Of a stretch of 64,000 nt of DNA, positions 44,697-57,832 are shown piece by piece. The position numbers were made by a program, and so were the translations under genes. Origin of the DNA: Ferruginibacter sp. (GTDB lineage Bacteria > Bacteroidota > Bacteroidia > Chitinophagales > Chitinophagaceae); contig JAGOAX010000004.1 of assembly GCA_017983695.1 (NCBI GenBank), positions 336,538 through 400,537 on the forward strand, in the 5' to 3' direction. Every line of letters starts with the position of its first letter. The first letter of the stretch is position 1. The notes below the pieces were generated by a model. The model worked only from the letters and a program-made list of their open reading frames with translations, had not been told where the DNA came from and did no database searches.

Positions 44697-44719
44697 AGCC
44701 CCTCTCTTTTGGAGAGGGG
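44697..44719. repeat. Family C palindrome before the BASS transporter
   Basis: CCCCTCTC-TTTTG-GAGAGGGG is a perfect 8-bp stem, followed by TTTGGGGGTGAG and the transporter ATG at 44735. Confidence 0.7.
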
Positions 44720-44734
44720 TTTGGGGGTGAGTCC

Positions 44735-46120
44735 ATGAAAAAATATTTTTTATACGCATCCGCATTGTTAGCCATCGCTTTGGTGATTGGTATTATAATA
44801 CAGCAACCATCGCTATACAAACCCTGTGCATTAGCAACTGCTATCAGTCTTGCAATTGGTTTAGGTTCAGTACCATCACTAAAAGGCTATCAATACACCG
44901 CATGGATAATAAGTGCAGTGGTAGCAGGAATGCTATTCCCAAATGCATTAGATAAGTGGGGTGTTATTGACTTAAGAGACAAAAATTTAAAATTAGTAAT
45001 TATACAATTAGTGATGTTCGGCATGGGCACACATATGGGCCTGACTGATTTTAGCGGATTAAGAACAACGGGTAAAGGTGTTTTTATTGGATTATTTTGT
45101 CATTTCACCATTATGCCGTTAATGGGTTTATTGCTTACAAAAGTTTTTCATTTTGAGCCTGCAATAGCAGCCGGAATTATTTTAATTGGCAGTTGCAGCA
45201 GTGGACTGGCAAGTAATGTAATGGTGTATTTAGCAAAAGCTAATTTGCCGTTGAGTGTTATTGTTACAGCTATGGCAACATTAGTAGCACCCATTCTTAC
45301 ACCTTTTTTAATGCAAAAATTAGCAGGGCAATTAGTGCCGGTAAGTTTTGTTGATATGATGATTGAAATAATTAAAATTGTTTTAGTACCTATTGGTGCT
45401 GCATTGCTGCATGATTATTTGAAGAGGGCTTCAGTAAAGAAAAAAAATATTGTTTATACAATTGCAGCCATTTCCGTATTGTGGATTGCATTTGTAATTT
45501 ATTGGGTTTCTGATAAAACTAATTTTCCTCAGGTAGCTATGACTAATGCAGAAATTGAAAATGTTACTGGGATAGAGTTTATTATACAAACACTTGTACA
45601 GATAATTACAAGTATAAAAACAATAACTTTATCAGCGTTTTTAGCAGGTGCAATTATTGCTGGTGTTGTCTATAACTTTTTGTATAATAACTTTCCTAAG
45701 GTTGATAAAATGATGCCACTCGTTAGTATGTTTGGTATTATTTACTTTACTGCTATTACCACAGCTACCGGCAGGGAAAATTTAATGAAAGTCGGCTTTC
45801 TTTTATTTATCGCATCAGTTATTCATAATGCCGCCGGATACTTTTTTGGCTACTGGCTCAGCCGTTTGTTTGGCATGGATAAAAACAGCAGCCGCACCAT
45901 TGCATTTGAAGTAGGTTTACAAAATGGTGGCATGGCTACCGGTATTGCAAGCCGTATGGATATGTTGGGAACATTGGGTTTGGCAGCCACAGTATTTAGC
46001 CCATGGATGAATATAAGCGGTAGTATCTTAGCTAATTATTGGAGGCGGAAGCAGCCCCTGTCTCCGCCACCTGGCGGAGAACTTGGCTCAGAGCATTTAA
46101 CTAATTCACAAAGTTTATAA
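44735..46120 (+). CDS. Bile acid:sodium symporter (BASS) superfamily transporter
   Basis: This 461-residue membrane protein has 10 or more helices. QLVMFGMGTHMGLTDF, IILIGSCSSGLASNVMVYLAKANLPLSV and FEVGLQNGGMATGIASRM are the BASS (COG0385) core motifs, including the crossed-helix Na+ site. Members move organic acids such as pantoate, pyruvate or bile acids with Na+. Here a carboxylated sugar or a pathway by-product is plausible. The last residues (SPPPGGELGSE...) are encoded by a CCGCC palindrome (46061-46080), so the C-terminal tail is probably not conserved. Confidence 0.85.
   Translation: MKKYFLYASALLAIALVIGIIIQQPSLYKPCALATAISLAIGLGSVPSLKGYQYTAWIISAVVAGMLFPNALDKWGVIDLRDKNLKLVIIQLVMFGMGTHMGLTDFSGLRTTGKGVFIGLFCHFTIMPLMGLLLTKVFHFEPAIAAGIILIGSCSSGLASNVMVYLAKANLPLSVIVTAMATLVAPILTPFLMQKLAGQLVPVSFVDMMIEIIKIVLVPIGAALLHDYLKRASVKKKNIVYTIAAISVLWIAFVIYWVSDKTNFPQVAMTNAEIENVTGIEFIIQTLVQIITSIKTITLSAFLAGAIIAGVVYNFLYNNFPKVDKMMPLVSMFGIIYFTAITTATGRENLMKVGFLLFIASVIHNAAGYFFGYWLSRLFGMDKNSSRTIAFEVGLQNGGMATGIASRMDMLGTLGLAATVFSPWMNISGSILANYWRRKQPLSPPPGGELGSEHLTNSQSL
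46061..46080. repeat. CCGCC palindrome inside the 3' end of the transporter gene
   Basis: TCTCCGCCA-CC-TGGCGGAGA is a perfect 9-bp stem with a 2-nt loop, in frame with the last codons. A shorter relative lies in non-coding sequence at 15054-15069. Confidence 0.75.
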
Positions 46121-46154
46121 CAGCACAAAAAATTTATATCACAACCTTGCAATT

Positions 46155-47414
46155 ATGAAAAGAAAACTCAAAATCATTTTACTCTTCGTAATCCCCTCCT
46201 TGGGAGGGGTTTGGGGAGGCCATTGCTTTGCACAAATCAACTACGCCAAACAAATGGCTACCACCATCATGAATCAATACAAAGATTCAATGGTGGTAAA
46301 AAAATATGCCAGTCATTTGGAGCAGGATAAATTACCAGTGGGTAATCGTCCTGCTAACTGGAACTACGAAATAGGTGTGGTGCTGATGGGTTTTGAACGT
46401 TTGGCAAAACATACCGGTGATAATACCTACATGAATTATACTAAACATATTGTTGACCATTTTATAAAAGACGATGGCACCATCCGCACTTATATGATGG
46501 AGGAATACAATAGTGATATGATTCCACCCGGCAGACAATTGCTGCGCCTGCATGAAATCTACAAAGAAGATAAATACAAAATTGCTGCACAAGCATTACG
46601 CAATCAAATAAGCTGGCAGCCACGCAATCAGGCTGGTGGCTTTTGGCATAAACTAAAATACCCATCTCAAATGTGGCTGGATGGTTTGTACATGGTGGAA
46701 CCTTTTTATGCAGAGTATTCTGTAATCAACAATCAGCCACAATATTTTAATGACATCATCAATCAGTTTGTGTGGATGGAAAAATACAGTCGTGATGCAA
46801 AAACTGGTTTGTTGTATCATGGCTGGGATGAAAGCAGACTGCAAAAATGGGCCAATAAAAAAACAGGATTGTCGCCAGAGTTCTGGAGCCGCAGCATGGG
46901 TTGGTACATGATGGCATTGGTGGATGTACTGGATTTTATTCCTGCTAATCACCCACGCAGAAATGAATTGATTAAAATTTTAAACCGCACCACTACTGCA
47001 TTAATAAAATTTCAGGATGCAAAAAGTGGTGTGTGGTGGCAGGTAACCAACAAAGCGAACCAGGATAAAAATTATTTAGAATCATCCGGCACAGCCATGT
47101 TTGTGTTTTCCATTGCAAAAGCCATCCGTATGAAATATTTGCCTGCAACATTTAATGCTGCATTGCAAAAAGCCTACAACGGCATGATAAAAGAATTTGT
47201 AAAAGAAGATGCTAACGCCAGCCCGGATGACTCTGTCGGACGGGGACAGTATCATTATATGCAGGCGGTGGCCGGTGCAGGCCTCGGCGGCATTCCTTAC
47301 CGTGATGGTACGTATGAATATTATGTAAACGAACCAAGAAGAGATGATGATTTAAAAGCCATCGGGCCATTCATTCAGGCTTGTATTGAAATGGAGTTGT
47401 TGAAAAAGAAATAA
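46155..47414 (+). CDS. Exported GH105 unsaturated rhamnogalacturonyl hydrolase
   Basis: This 419-residue protein is an (alpha/alpha)6 barrel. It has the GH105 segments NWNYEIGVVLMGF, WLDGLYMVEPFYAEY with the catalytic Asp176, FWSRSMGWYMMALVDVLDF and ESSGTAMFVFSIAKAI. The family removes unsaturated uronic acid left by pectate or rhamnogalacturonan lyases. The signal peptide is [21 protein letters not shown] followed by HCFAQ, in which PSLGGVWGG is encoded by a copy of palindrome C (46193-46221). It links the locus to pectin. Confidence 0.92.
   Translation: MKRKLKIILLFVIPSLGGVWGGHCFAQINYAKQMATTIMNQYKDSMVVKKYASHLEQDKLPVGNRPANWNYEIGVVLMGFERLAKHTGDNTYMNYTKHIVDHFIKDDGTIRTYMMEEYNSDMIPPGRQLLRLHEIYKEDKYKIAAQALRNQISWQPRNQAGGFWHKLKYPSQMWLDGLYMVEPFYAEYSVINNQPQYFNDIINQFVWMEKYSRDAKTGLLYHGWDESRLQKWANKKTGLSPEFWSRSMGWYMMALVDVLDFIPANHPRRNELIKILNRTTTALIKFQDAKSGVWWQVTNKANQDKNYLESSGTAMFVFSIAKAIRMKYLPATFNAALQKAYNGMIKEFVKEDANASPDDSVGRGQYHYMQAVAGAGLGGIPYRDGTYEYYVNEPRRDDDLKAIGPFIQACIEMELLKKK
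46193..46221. repeat. Family C palindrome inside GH105 signal-peptide codons
   Basis: CCCCTCC-TTG-GGAGGGG followed by TTTGGGGAGGCC, 29 nt in all. It is identical base for base to 47590-47618 and in the same reading frame (PSLGGVWGG). Confidence 0.88.
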
Positions 47415-47434
47415 AATTATGTTACCAGCTGTAG

Positions 47435-50881
<3,447 letters not shown>

Positions 50882-50895
50882 TACAGCCAGCCTTA

Positions 50896-50987
50896 TTGGG
50901 CTAAAGCCCATTGCTACTGTGTTTTCAATTGCCACGGCTTTAAAGCCGTGGCAATTGAAAAGTGTAGTGTTGTGGGCTTTAGCCCAA
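50896..50987. repeat. Family H nested palindrome, 92 nt, overlapping the next gene's 5' end
   Basis: The core 50922-50961 is a perfect 40-nt palindrome (half-site TTTTCAATTGCCACGGCTTT). The outer arms TTGGGCTAAAGCCCA (50896-50910) and TGGGCTTTAGCCCAA (50973-50987) are perfect 15-bp inverted copies. It starts 14 nt after the GH2 stop and runs into the signal-peptide codons of the gene at 50955. In RNA it would form a very stable hairpin. Confidence 0.9.
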
Positions 50988-52046
50988 AGCTTTTTAATAA
51001 ATGTATCTGCTCAAAAAGAAGTGCCACAAACAGTAATGCAACAGATTTTCGAGGAAGTAAAAACGCCTTATAAATACGGCATGGTTATTACTCCGGTCGA
51101 CAGTACAAAAAAAATAGATTGCCCCTCTGTTTTTCGCAAAGGCAAATACTGGTACATGACCTACATACAATTTACCGGTCGTGGTTATGAAACATGGCTG
51201 GCAAAAAGTAAAAACCTGTTAGAGTGGAAAACACTGGGAAGAATTATGAGTTTTGGTGATACTGCTGCCATCAAAGATTTAACGGAATGGGATGCCAATC
51301 AACGGGCAGGTTATATTGCCTTGCAGGATACTAAATGGGAAGGTTCTTATCAGTTGGAAAAGTTCAATAAAAAATACTGGCTGAGTTATATTGGTGGAAA
51401 AGAAACCGGCTACGAAACAGGTAAACTAAGTATTGGCATCGCATCTGCCAATAGTAATATTACAAAGCCACATGAATGGAAAAGAGTGGGCGACCCTGTT
51501 TTATCCATGACAGATGTTGATGTACGCTGGTGGGAGAATAAAAAATTATTTAAAAGCACCATCATCTGGGATAAAAAAAACACACTGGGTAAACCCTTTG
51601 TAATGTACTATAATGCCAATGGAGACACCAGCAACAATACTCCCAAGTGGCGTTGGTTTGAAAGAATCGGTATGGCCATAAGCGATGATATGATCAACTG
51701 GGAACGCTACCAAACCGACCCGGTGGTGCATCACAAGATCGGGATTACAGGTGATGGTGTGATACAGAAGATAGGCGATGTATGGGTAATGTTTTATTTT
51801 GGTGCCTTCTGGGAGAATAGAAAAAATGAAACCTTTAATCGCTTTGCCTGCAGTTATGATTTAGTAAATTGGACGGACTGGAACGGAGAAGACTTAATTA
51901 AATCATCTGAACCTTACGATGCAAAGTATGCACACAAACCTTATGTGGTAAAATGGAAAGGTGTAGTGTATCATTTTTATTGTGCGGTGGATAAGAAAGA
52001 TATGAGAGGTATTGCGGTAGCAACTTCTGTAGATAAACGAAAATGA
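50955..52046 (+). CDS. Exported GH43-like five-bladed beta-propeller glycosidase
   Basis: This protein of about 363 residues has repeated propeller segments: DCPSVFRKGKYWYMTYIQFT, GRGYETWLAKSKNLLEWKTLG, YQLEKFNKKYWLSYIGG and GVIQKIGDVWVMFYFGAF. These are typical of the GH43/GH32/GH130-like clan. The opening GMVITPVDSTKKIDCPSVF and its place after a GH2 gene recall GH137, an RG-II beta-L-arabinofuranosidase family, but I am not sure. TTG 50955 gives a neat signal peptide (MKSVVLWALAQ + SFLINVSAQ). ATG 50832 lies within the GH2 gene and would add 41 residues encoded by the GH2 end and palindrome H. Confidence 0.68.
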   Translation: MKSVVLWALAQSFLINVSAQKEVPQTVMQQIFEEVKTPYKYGMVITPVDSTKKIDCPSVFRKGKYWYMTYIQFTGRGYETWLAKSKNLLEWKTLGRIMSFGDTAAIKDLTEWDANQRAGYIALQDTKWEGSYQLEKFNKKYWLSYIGGKETGYETGKLSIGIASANSNITKPHEWKRVGDPVLSMTDVDVRWWENKKLFKSTIIWDKKNTLGKPFVMYYNANGDTSNNTPKWRWFERIGMAISDDMINWERYQTDPVVHHKIGITGDGVIQKIGDVWVMFYFGAFWENRKNETFNRFACSYDLVNWTDWNGEDLIKSSEPYDAKYAHKPYVVKWKGVVYHFYCAVDKKDMRGIAVATSVDKRK

Positions 52047-52049
52047 ACG

Positions 52050-52098
52050 GCTCACAGATTATCTGTGTTAACCTGTGCCATCTGTGAGAAAAACAAAA
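52050..52098. repeat. Dispersed repeat family B, copy 5
   Basis: CTCACAGATTATCTGTGTTA, then ACCTGTGCCATCTGTGAG, then AAAAACAAAA before the GH106 ATG. The outer CTCACAGAT and ATCTGTGAG are perfect inverted copies. The in-frame start at 52075 lies in the repeat and was not used. Confidence 0.7.
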
Positions 52099-55000
52099 AT
52101 GAAAAAAATATTCTCCATCATACTGTTAATTTTTTTAAGCAACTATGCCATTGCACAAAAAGTGGATATAGAAAATATTTTTAAAAATCCACCACAATCT
52201 GCAAAGCCCTGGGTATTCTGGTACTGGCTGCACGGCGCTGTTAGTGCAGCAGGTATTACCGCCGATTTGGAAGCGATGAAAGAAGTAGGCATTGGCGGTG
52301 CCTACTTAATGCCGATAAAAGATACCAATTCAAAAATTCCTTTTCAGCCGCAGGTAAGACAATTGACACCTGAATGGTGGGCAATGGTAAAATTTGCTTT
52401 GCAGGAAGCTAAGCGTTTGAAATTAGAAATGGGAGTGCATGTAAGTGATGGCTTTGCGCTGGCAGGCGGCCCGTGGATTACACCGGAGTTGAGTATGCAG
52501 AAATTAGTTTGGACAAAAACTATTGTAAAACCAGGCGCAATAAAAATTCAACTGCAGCAGCCAGAGGCCAATCAAAATTATTATAAAGACATTGTGGTAT
52601 GTGCTTACCCGGCTAATTATAAAAATGAAATTACTGTAAACAACCTGAAACCTGTTGTTACTGCAAGCAATAATACAGACGCATCTTTTTTAACAGATGT
52701 TACAACAAAACAAACTTTTCGTAGCGACAGTAATTGTTGGATTCAATATGCTTATCCGCAGGCTATAACAGTACGGCAGGTAAAAATTAAAAAACAAAAC
52801 AATGCTTATCAGTCGCAACGGTTCATCATACAGCAAAGCAATGACGGAATAAATTTTACTCCTGTTGATACCTTGCAACCGCCACGACACGGCTGGCAGG
52901 ATTGGGATGAAGCCTACACACATGCCGTAAAAACCTTTACATCAAAATATATTCGTTTTGTGTGGCAAAAAGAAGGCACAGAACCCGGCAGCGAAGATTT
53001 AGATGCAGCAAAATGGAAACCGGTTTTACGGGTGCAGGGTATTTATGTAAGCGACGAACCGATAATAAATAATTACGAAGCAAAAAATGGCAGTGTATGG
53101 AGAGTGGCGGCAAATACAACAAACAATAAAGTAACTAATAAAGATGCTGTACCGCTGAAATCTATAATCAATCTTACAAAATATTTGCAAACAGATGGAA
53201 CTTTAAAATGGACAGCACCTTATAATAACAACTGGGTAATTGTAAGAATTGGACATACATCAACGGGTGCAGTAAACAGCACAGCAGGTGGTGGCAAAGG
53301 ATTGGAGTGTGATAAATTCAGTACCGAAGCAACAACATTGCAATTTAACAACTGGTTTGAAAAATTTTATACTGAAACAGATGCTGCACTTGCCAAAGAA
53401 GTAATCAAAGTTTTTCATGTAGATAGCTGGGAATGTGGCAGCCAGAACTGGAGTAAAAATTTTGCAGCGGAATTTAAAAAGAAACGTGGGTATGATTTGC
53501 TCCCTTATTTATTAGTAATGACAGGCACACCGGTTACTGATGCTGCAATATCTGAAAAGGTTTTACTGGATGTTCGTACAACAATTGCAGAGCTGGTTAA
53601 TGATAAGTTTTATGCGACATTAAAAAATCTGTCACATAAAAAAAATGTGCAGTTTAGTGCAGAAAGTATTGCGCCCACTTTTGAAAGCGATGGATTAATG
53701 CATTACAAACATGCTGATATACCAATGGGAGAATTTTGGCTCAACAGCCCCACGCATGATAAACCCAACGATATGCTGGATGCCATCAGTGGTGCACATA
53801 TTTATGGAAAAAATATTGTGCAGGCCGAAGCATTCACCACATTACGCAGCGACTGGAGTGAACATCCCGGCAGTTTAAAAGTATTAGGCGACCGTGCATT
53901 TGCTGCAGGCATCAATAAATTATCGCTGCATGTATTTATGCATAGCCCATGGCTGGATAAAAAACCGGGTATGACATTAGACGGTATCGGCTTATTTTAT
54001 CAAAGAGACCAAACTTGGTTTAACCAAAGCAAAGCATGGATTGAATACTTAACAAGATGCCAGGCATTGCTGCAATTAGGAAAACCGGTGGTTGATATTG
54101 GCGTATTCACCGGAGAAGAAATACCCAGCCGTTCTGTATTGCCGGATAGATTGATAAATACTTTACCCGGTTTATTTGGAAAAGATAAACTGGCAGCAGA
54201 AAAAAAACGTTTGTTGAACGAAGGGCAACCGCAACGCACCATTCCTGATGGCGTTACTCACTCCGCCAACATGGCCGACCCGGAAAATTATGTAGATGCA
54301 TTAAATGGTTATAAATACGATTGTTTTAATCCGGATGTATTGTTGCAGATGAAAGTGGTGAACGGGAGAGTGGTAACACCGGGTGGAGCCAGTTATGCAG
54401 TGTTGGTAATTCCGGGCAAGCATCCAATGAACCCGAATGTGGTGATGAGTGATAAGGTGAAAAATAAACTGAAACAGTTAACGGGTGCAGGGGCGAAGAT
54501 TATTATTGATACAGCTTATAATATTAGCGGCAATAAAAACTTTATTAAAGCACCTTATAATGAAAGTAGTCTGGAAAATTTAGGTGTAAAAAAAGAAATA
54601 CTGTACGATACATTTCCCCAGGGCAGTTACTTTAACGAAAAGCAGTTACCGCCCAATTTTGCAATTAACCGCAGAGATGTTGGGGAGAAAACAATCTGGT
54701 TTGTTTCTAATCAAAATAATACGGAGCAAACTTTTTATTTCTGGTTTAAATACAAAGGCCTTAAGCCGGAGATCTATAATCCCGTTACGGGAACTATTGG
54801 AAAACCTTTTTCTGCTGATACAACAAAAGGACTGGTAAAATTCTGGGATTCATTTGAACCTCATGAGTCAAAATTTTTTGTATTTAATAAAGAAGGTTTA
54901 CCTGAACCATATGTGTGGGATAATGAAAAAATGTCCCGTGTAGTAAAACAGATGCAGGCATTGCGTAATGATTGGGAGATCAGGTTTAAGAATGATTTAA

Positions 55001-55488
55001 ATATCCCGGCAAGAAAACTGACTTTTGATACTGCATTGCTGCACAAAGGCTTTGTAAAGGAGGCATTTGATGGTATATTGTTAAAAAGCTGGACAGAAGA
55101 CAGCAACAGCCTCATTAAATATTACTCCGGTTCGGTATTGTACAGCACTACTTATAATTTTGATAAGAATCCTGACACAGTTAATGTTGTTGAGCTGCGT
55201 ATAAATGAACTGTACAATATAGCGACCGTAAAAGTAAATGGAATAAACTGCGGCACCATCTGGACAAATCCCTATTCAGTTGATATTAAAAAAGCAATCA
55301 AACCCGGTATTAATCAAATTGAAATTGAAGTAACCAATACCTGGCGCAACCGTTTAATTGGCGATGAATTAATGCCGCAGACAAGAAGAACATGGTTAAA
55401 TTCGCCATACAAATTAAAAGACAAACCTTTATTACCTGCCGGAATCATCGGTATGGTAGAAATATTTACACAATGGGGAGGAGAATAA
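52099..55488 (+). CDS. Exported alpha-L-rhamnosidase, GH106
   Basis: This protein of about 1129 residues has a signal peptide (KKIFSIILLIFLSNYAIAQ). The GH106 opening is clear: FKNPPQSAKPWVFWYWLHGA and GITADLEAMKEVGIGGAYLM, then AKRLKLEMGVHVSDGFALAGGPW. Further family segments are VFHVDSWECGSQNWSK, DIPMGEFWLNSPTHDK, AEAFTTLRSDWSEHPG and HVFMHSPW. A C-terminal galactose-binding-like domain ends in TNTWRNRLIGDELMP. GH106 removes alpha-L-rhamnose, including that of RG-II. The next gene starts inside its last codons. Confidence 0.92.
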   Translation: MKKIFSIILLIFLSNYAIAQKVDIENIFKNPPQSAKPWVFWYWLHGAVSAAGITADLEAMKEVGIGGAYLMPIKDTNSKIPFQPQVRQLTPEWWAMVKFALQEAKRLKLEMGVHVSDGFALAGGPWITPELSMQKLVWTKTIVKPGAIKIQLQQPEANQNYYKDIVVCAYPANYKNEITVNNLKPVVTASNNTDASFLTDVTTKQTFRSDSNCWIQYAYPQAITVRQVKIKKQNNAYQSQRFIIQQSNDGINFTPVDTLQPPRHGWQDWDEAYTHAVKTFTSKYIRFVWQKEGTEPGSEDLDAAKWKPVLRVQGIYVSDEPIINNYEAKNGSVWRVAANTTNNKVTNKDAVPLKSIINLTKYLQTDGTLKWTAPYNNNWVIVRIGHTSTGAVNSTAGGGKGLECDKFSTEATTLQFNNWFEKFYTETDAALAKEVIKVFHVDSWECGSQNWSKNFAAEFKKKRGYDLLPYLLVMTGTPVTDAAISEKVLLDVRTTIAELVNDKFYATLKNLSHKKNVQFSAESIAPTFESDGLMHYKHADIPMGEFWLNSPTHDKPNDMLDAISGAHIYGKNIVQAEAFTTLRSDWSEHPGSLKVLGDRAFAAGINKLSLHVFMHSPWLDKKPGMTLDGIGLFYQRDQTWFNQSKAWIEYLTRCQALLQLGKPVVDIGVFTGEEIPSRSVLPDRLINTLPGLFGKDKLAAEKKRLLNEGQPQRTIPDGVTHSANMADPENYVDALNGYKYDCFNPDVLLQMKVVNGRVVTPGGASYAVLVIPGKHPMNPNVVMSDKVKNKLKQLTGAGAKIIIDTAYNISGNKNFIKAPYNESSLENLGVKKEILYDTFPQGSYFNEKQLPPNFAINRRDVGEKTIWFVSNQNNTEQTFYFWFKYKGLKPEIYNPVTGTIGKPFSADTTKGLVKFWDSFEPHESKFFVFNKEGLPEPYVWDNEKMSRVVKQMQALRNDWEIRFKNDLNIPARKLTFDTALLHKGFVKEAFDGILLKSWTEDSNSLIKYYSGSVLYSTTYNFDKNPDTVNVVELRINELYNIATVKVNGINCGTIWTNPYSVDIKKAIKPGINQIEIEVTNTWRNRLIGDELMPQTRRTWLNSPYKLKDKPLLPAGIIGMVEIFTQWGGE

Positions 55489-57806
55489 AAATTTATCTGC
55501 TGTTTTTATTTACAGCAAATATTATTACAGCTAAGGCACAAATTCCTGCCGCATACAACGTAGTATGGAACAGCCAAAGTAAAAACGCTTCCGAATCTAT
55601 GCCCTGCGGTGGTGGCGATATCGGCATGAATGTATGGGTGCAGGATGGCGACATTTTAATCTATGCCAACCGAAGCGGTAGTTTAAATGAAGATAATAAT
55701 TTAATGAAGGCAGGAAGGCTGCGTATAAAATGTTTCCCCAATCCTTTTAACGGAAAAGTGTTTAAGCAGGAACTGCATTTGCAAAATGGTTATGTAACGG
55801 TGGATGGCGAAAGCAATGGTGTAAAAGCATCTGTAAAAATCTGGGTAGATGTATTTAACCCAATGACACATTTTGAAATTTCAGCTAACAAAAAAATTGA
55901 AGTGGAAGCCGCTTATGAAAGCTGGCGCTATCAGGACAGGCTCATCACCAAACGTGAAAATTTTTCCAACTCCTGGAAGTGGGCACCACCGGCAGATAAA
56001 AAATATACGAAGGACGAAATCGGTTTCAGTACTGGGGGTATTTTGTTTTATCATCTTAATGGCGAAAGAACAATATTTGACACGACAGTTGTACAACAGG
56101 GCATGAACATTGTGAAAGAACAGCTGTATAATCCCCTTAAAAACCTTGCATGGGGTGGTTTATTAAGAGGGGATAATTTTATTGCTGAAGCAACAAGTGA
56201 AGGGATGTATGAGCAAACAGATTTTAAAGCATGGAAATTAAAAAGCAAAGCAGCAGCTAAAAATCATCAGCTGCAATTGGTGCTGCATACAGCTACTGCA
56301 AATAGTTTTGCTGATTGGCATCAATCGCTAAAATCTGTTTTAATAAATGCCAATGAAAAAAATGCGTTTGCTAAAACACAACAATGGTGGCAGCAATTCT
56401 GGAACCGCAGCTTTATTGCCATCGATAAAAATAATATCAACAGCAAACCATGGGAACTGGGCCGCAATTACCAACTGTTCCGTTATATGCTTGCCTGCAA
56501 TGCCAAAGGTTTTTGGCCTACAAAATTTAATGGCGGTTTGTTAACTGTAGACCCTCTTTATACAGATGCAGGTAATAAAGGTTTAACACCCGATTACCGC
56601 AACTGGGGTGGCGGTTTACATACTATGCAAAACCAACGGCTGGTTTATTTTCCTATGATAAAAAGTGGCGACTGGGATATGCTGCAGCCGCAGTTCAAAT
56701 TTTATTTACGCATTTTAAAAAATGCAGAACTGCGTAGTAAAGTTTACTGGAACCATGGCGGCGCCTGCTTTACCGAGCAAATGGAAAATTTTGGGTTGCC
56801 CAACTTTGCAGAGTACGGCACCAGACGTCCGGCTGATTTTGATAAAGGTGTTGAGTTTAATGCCTGGCTGGAATATGAATGGGATACCGTACTGGAATTT
56901 TGTTTGATGATGCTGGAAGAAAATAAATACACCGGTAAAGACATCAGCGATAAAATTCCTTTTATAGAAAGTTGCCTGCGCTTTTTTGATGAGCATTACC
57001 AGTACCTGGCAAAACAACGTGGTGCAAAAGCATTGGATGGTAATGGTAAATTAGTATTATACCCCGGCAGTGGTGCAGAAACTTTTAAGATGGCGTATAA
57101 TTCCACTTCAACAATTGCGGCGTTGAAAACTATTACAAATCGTACTGTTGATTTTATGATGAATAAAATGACAGGCCATAATATTGATACCTCTTTTTTT
57201 AGAAGATCTAAATATCTTGTAGAATTTTATTTAAGGATTCCGGATATCAATTACCAAACCTTTAATGGTCATACAACCATTGCACCAGCAAAAAACTGGG
57301 AACGGGTGAACAATACTGAGTCAACACAACTCTATCCTGTTTTTCCATGGGGCATTTATGGTGTGGGCAAACCCGGACTCGACACTGCCATCAACACCTG
57401 GAAATATGATACGCTGGTCAATAAATTCCGCAGCCATATAGGATGGAAGCAGGATAATATCTGGGCGGCACGTTTAGGTTTAACAGACGAAGCATGGCAA
57501 CTCACCTCTTTAAAATTACAAAACAGCGAACGCCGCTTTCCTGCATTTTGGGGGCCGGGCTTCGATTGGGTGCCCGACCATAACTGGGGCGGCAGCGGCA
57601 TGATAGGTTTACAGGAAATGCTTTTGCAAACAGCTGATAAACGTATTTTATTATTTCCGGCATGGCCAAAAGATAAGGATGTGCATTTTAAATTACATGC
57701 ACCGTATAATACAATTGTTGAAGCAGAGTGGAAGGATGGAAAAATGACGAAGCTTATTGTAATACCGGAAGAAAGGAAGAAGGATGTGGAACTGATGCTG
57801 CAATAA
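55473..57806 (+). CDS. Exported DUF5703 / six-hairpin glycosidase-like protein
   Basis: ATG 55473 overlaps the GH106 stop by 16 nt and gives a signal peptide (GRRIKIYLLFLFTANIITAKAQ) and 777 residues. The N-terminal DUF5703 domain (NVVWNSQSKNASESMPCGGG, GDIGMNVWVQDGDILIYANR) is followed by an (alpha/alpha)6-like domain: FNGGLLTVDP, WGGGLHTMQNQRLVYFPMIK, EYGTRRPADFDKG. The layout resembles the GH95/GH65 groups, but the family has no assigned substrate that I know of. It is the last exported enzyme of the operon. Confidence 0.8.
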   Translation: MGRRIKIYLLFLFTANIITAKAQIPAAYNVVWNSQSKNASESMPCGGGDIGMNVWVQDGDILIYANRSGSLNEDNNLMKAGRLRIKCFPNPFNGKVFKQELHLQNGYVTVDGESNGVKASVKIWVDVFNPMTHFEISANKKIEVEAAYESWRYQDRLITKRENFSNSWKWAPPADKKYTKDEIGFSTGGILFYHLNGERTIFDTTVVQQGMNIVKEQLYNPLKNLAWGGLLRGDNFIAEATSEGMYEQTDFKAWKLKSKAAAKNHQLQLVLHTATANSFADWHQSLKSVLINANEKNAFAKTQQWWQQFWNRSFIAIDKNNINSKPWELGRNYQLFRYMLACNAKGFWPTKFNGGLLTVDPLYTDAGNKGLTPDYRNWGGGLHTMQNQRLVYFPMIKSGDWDMLQPQFKFYLRILKNAELRSKVYWNHGGACFTEQMENFGLPNFAEYGTRRPADFDKGVEFNAWLEYEWDTVLEFCLMMLEENKYTGKDISDKIPFIESCLRFFDEHYQYLAKQRGAKALDGNGKLVLYPGSGAETFKMAYNSTSTIAALKTITNRTVDFMMNKMTGHNIDTSFFRRSKYLVEFYLRIPDINYQTFNGHTTIAPAKNWERVNNTESTQLYPVFPWGIYGVGKPGLDTAINTWKYDTLVNKFRSHIGWKQDNIWAARLGLTDEAWQLTSLKLQNSERRFPAFWGPGFDWVPDHNWGGSGMIGLQEMLLQTADKRILLFPAWPKDKDVHFKLHAPYNTIVEAEWKDGKMTKLIVIPEERKKDVELMLQ

Positions 57807-57832
57807 TGATGAGCATTAAACTAATTACTTAC

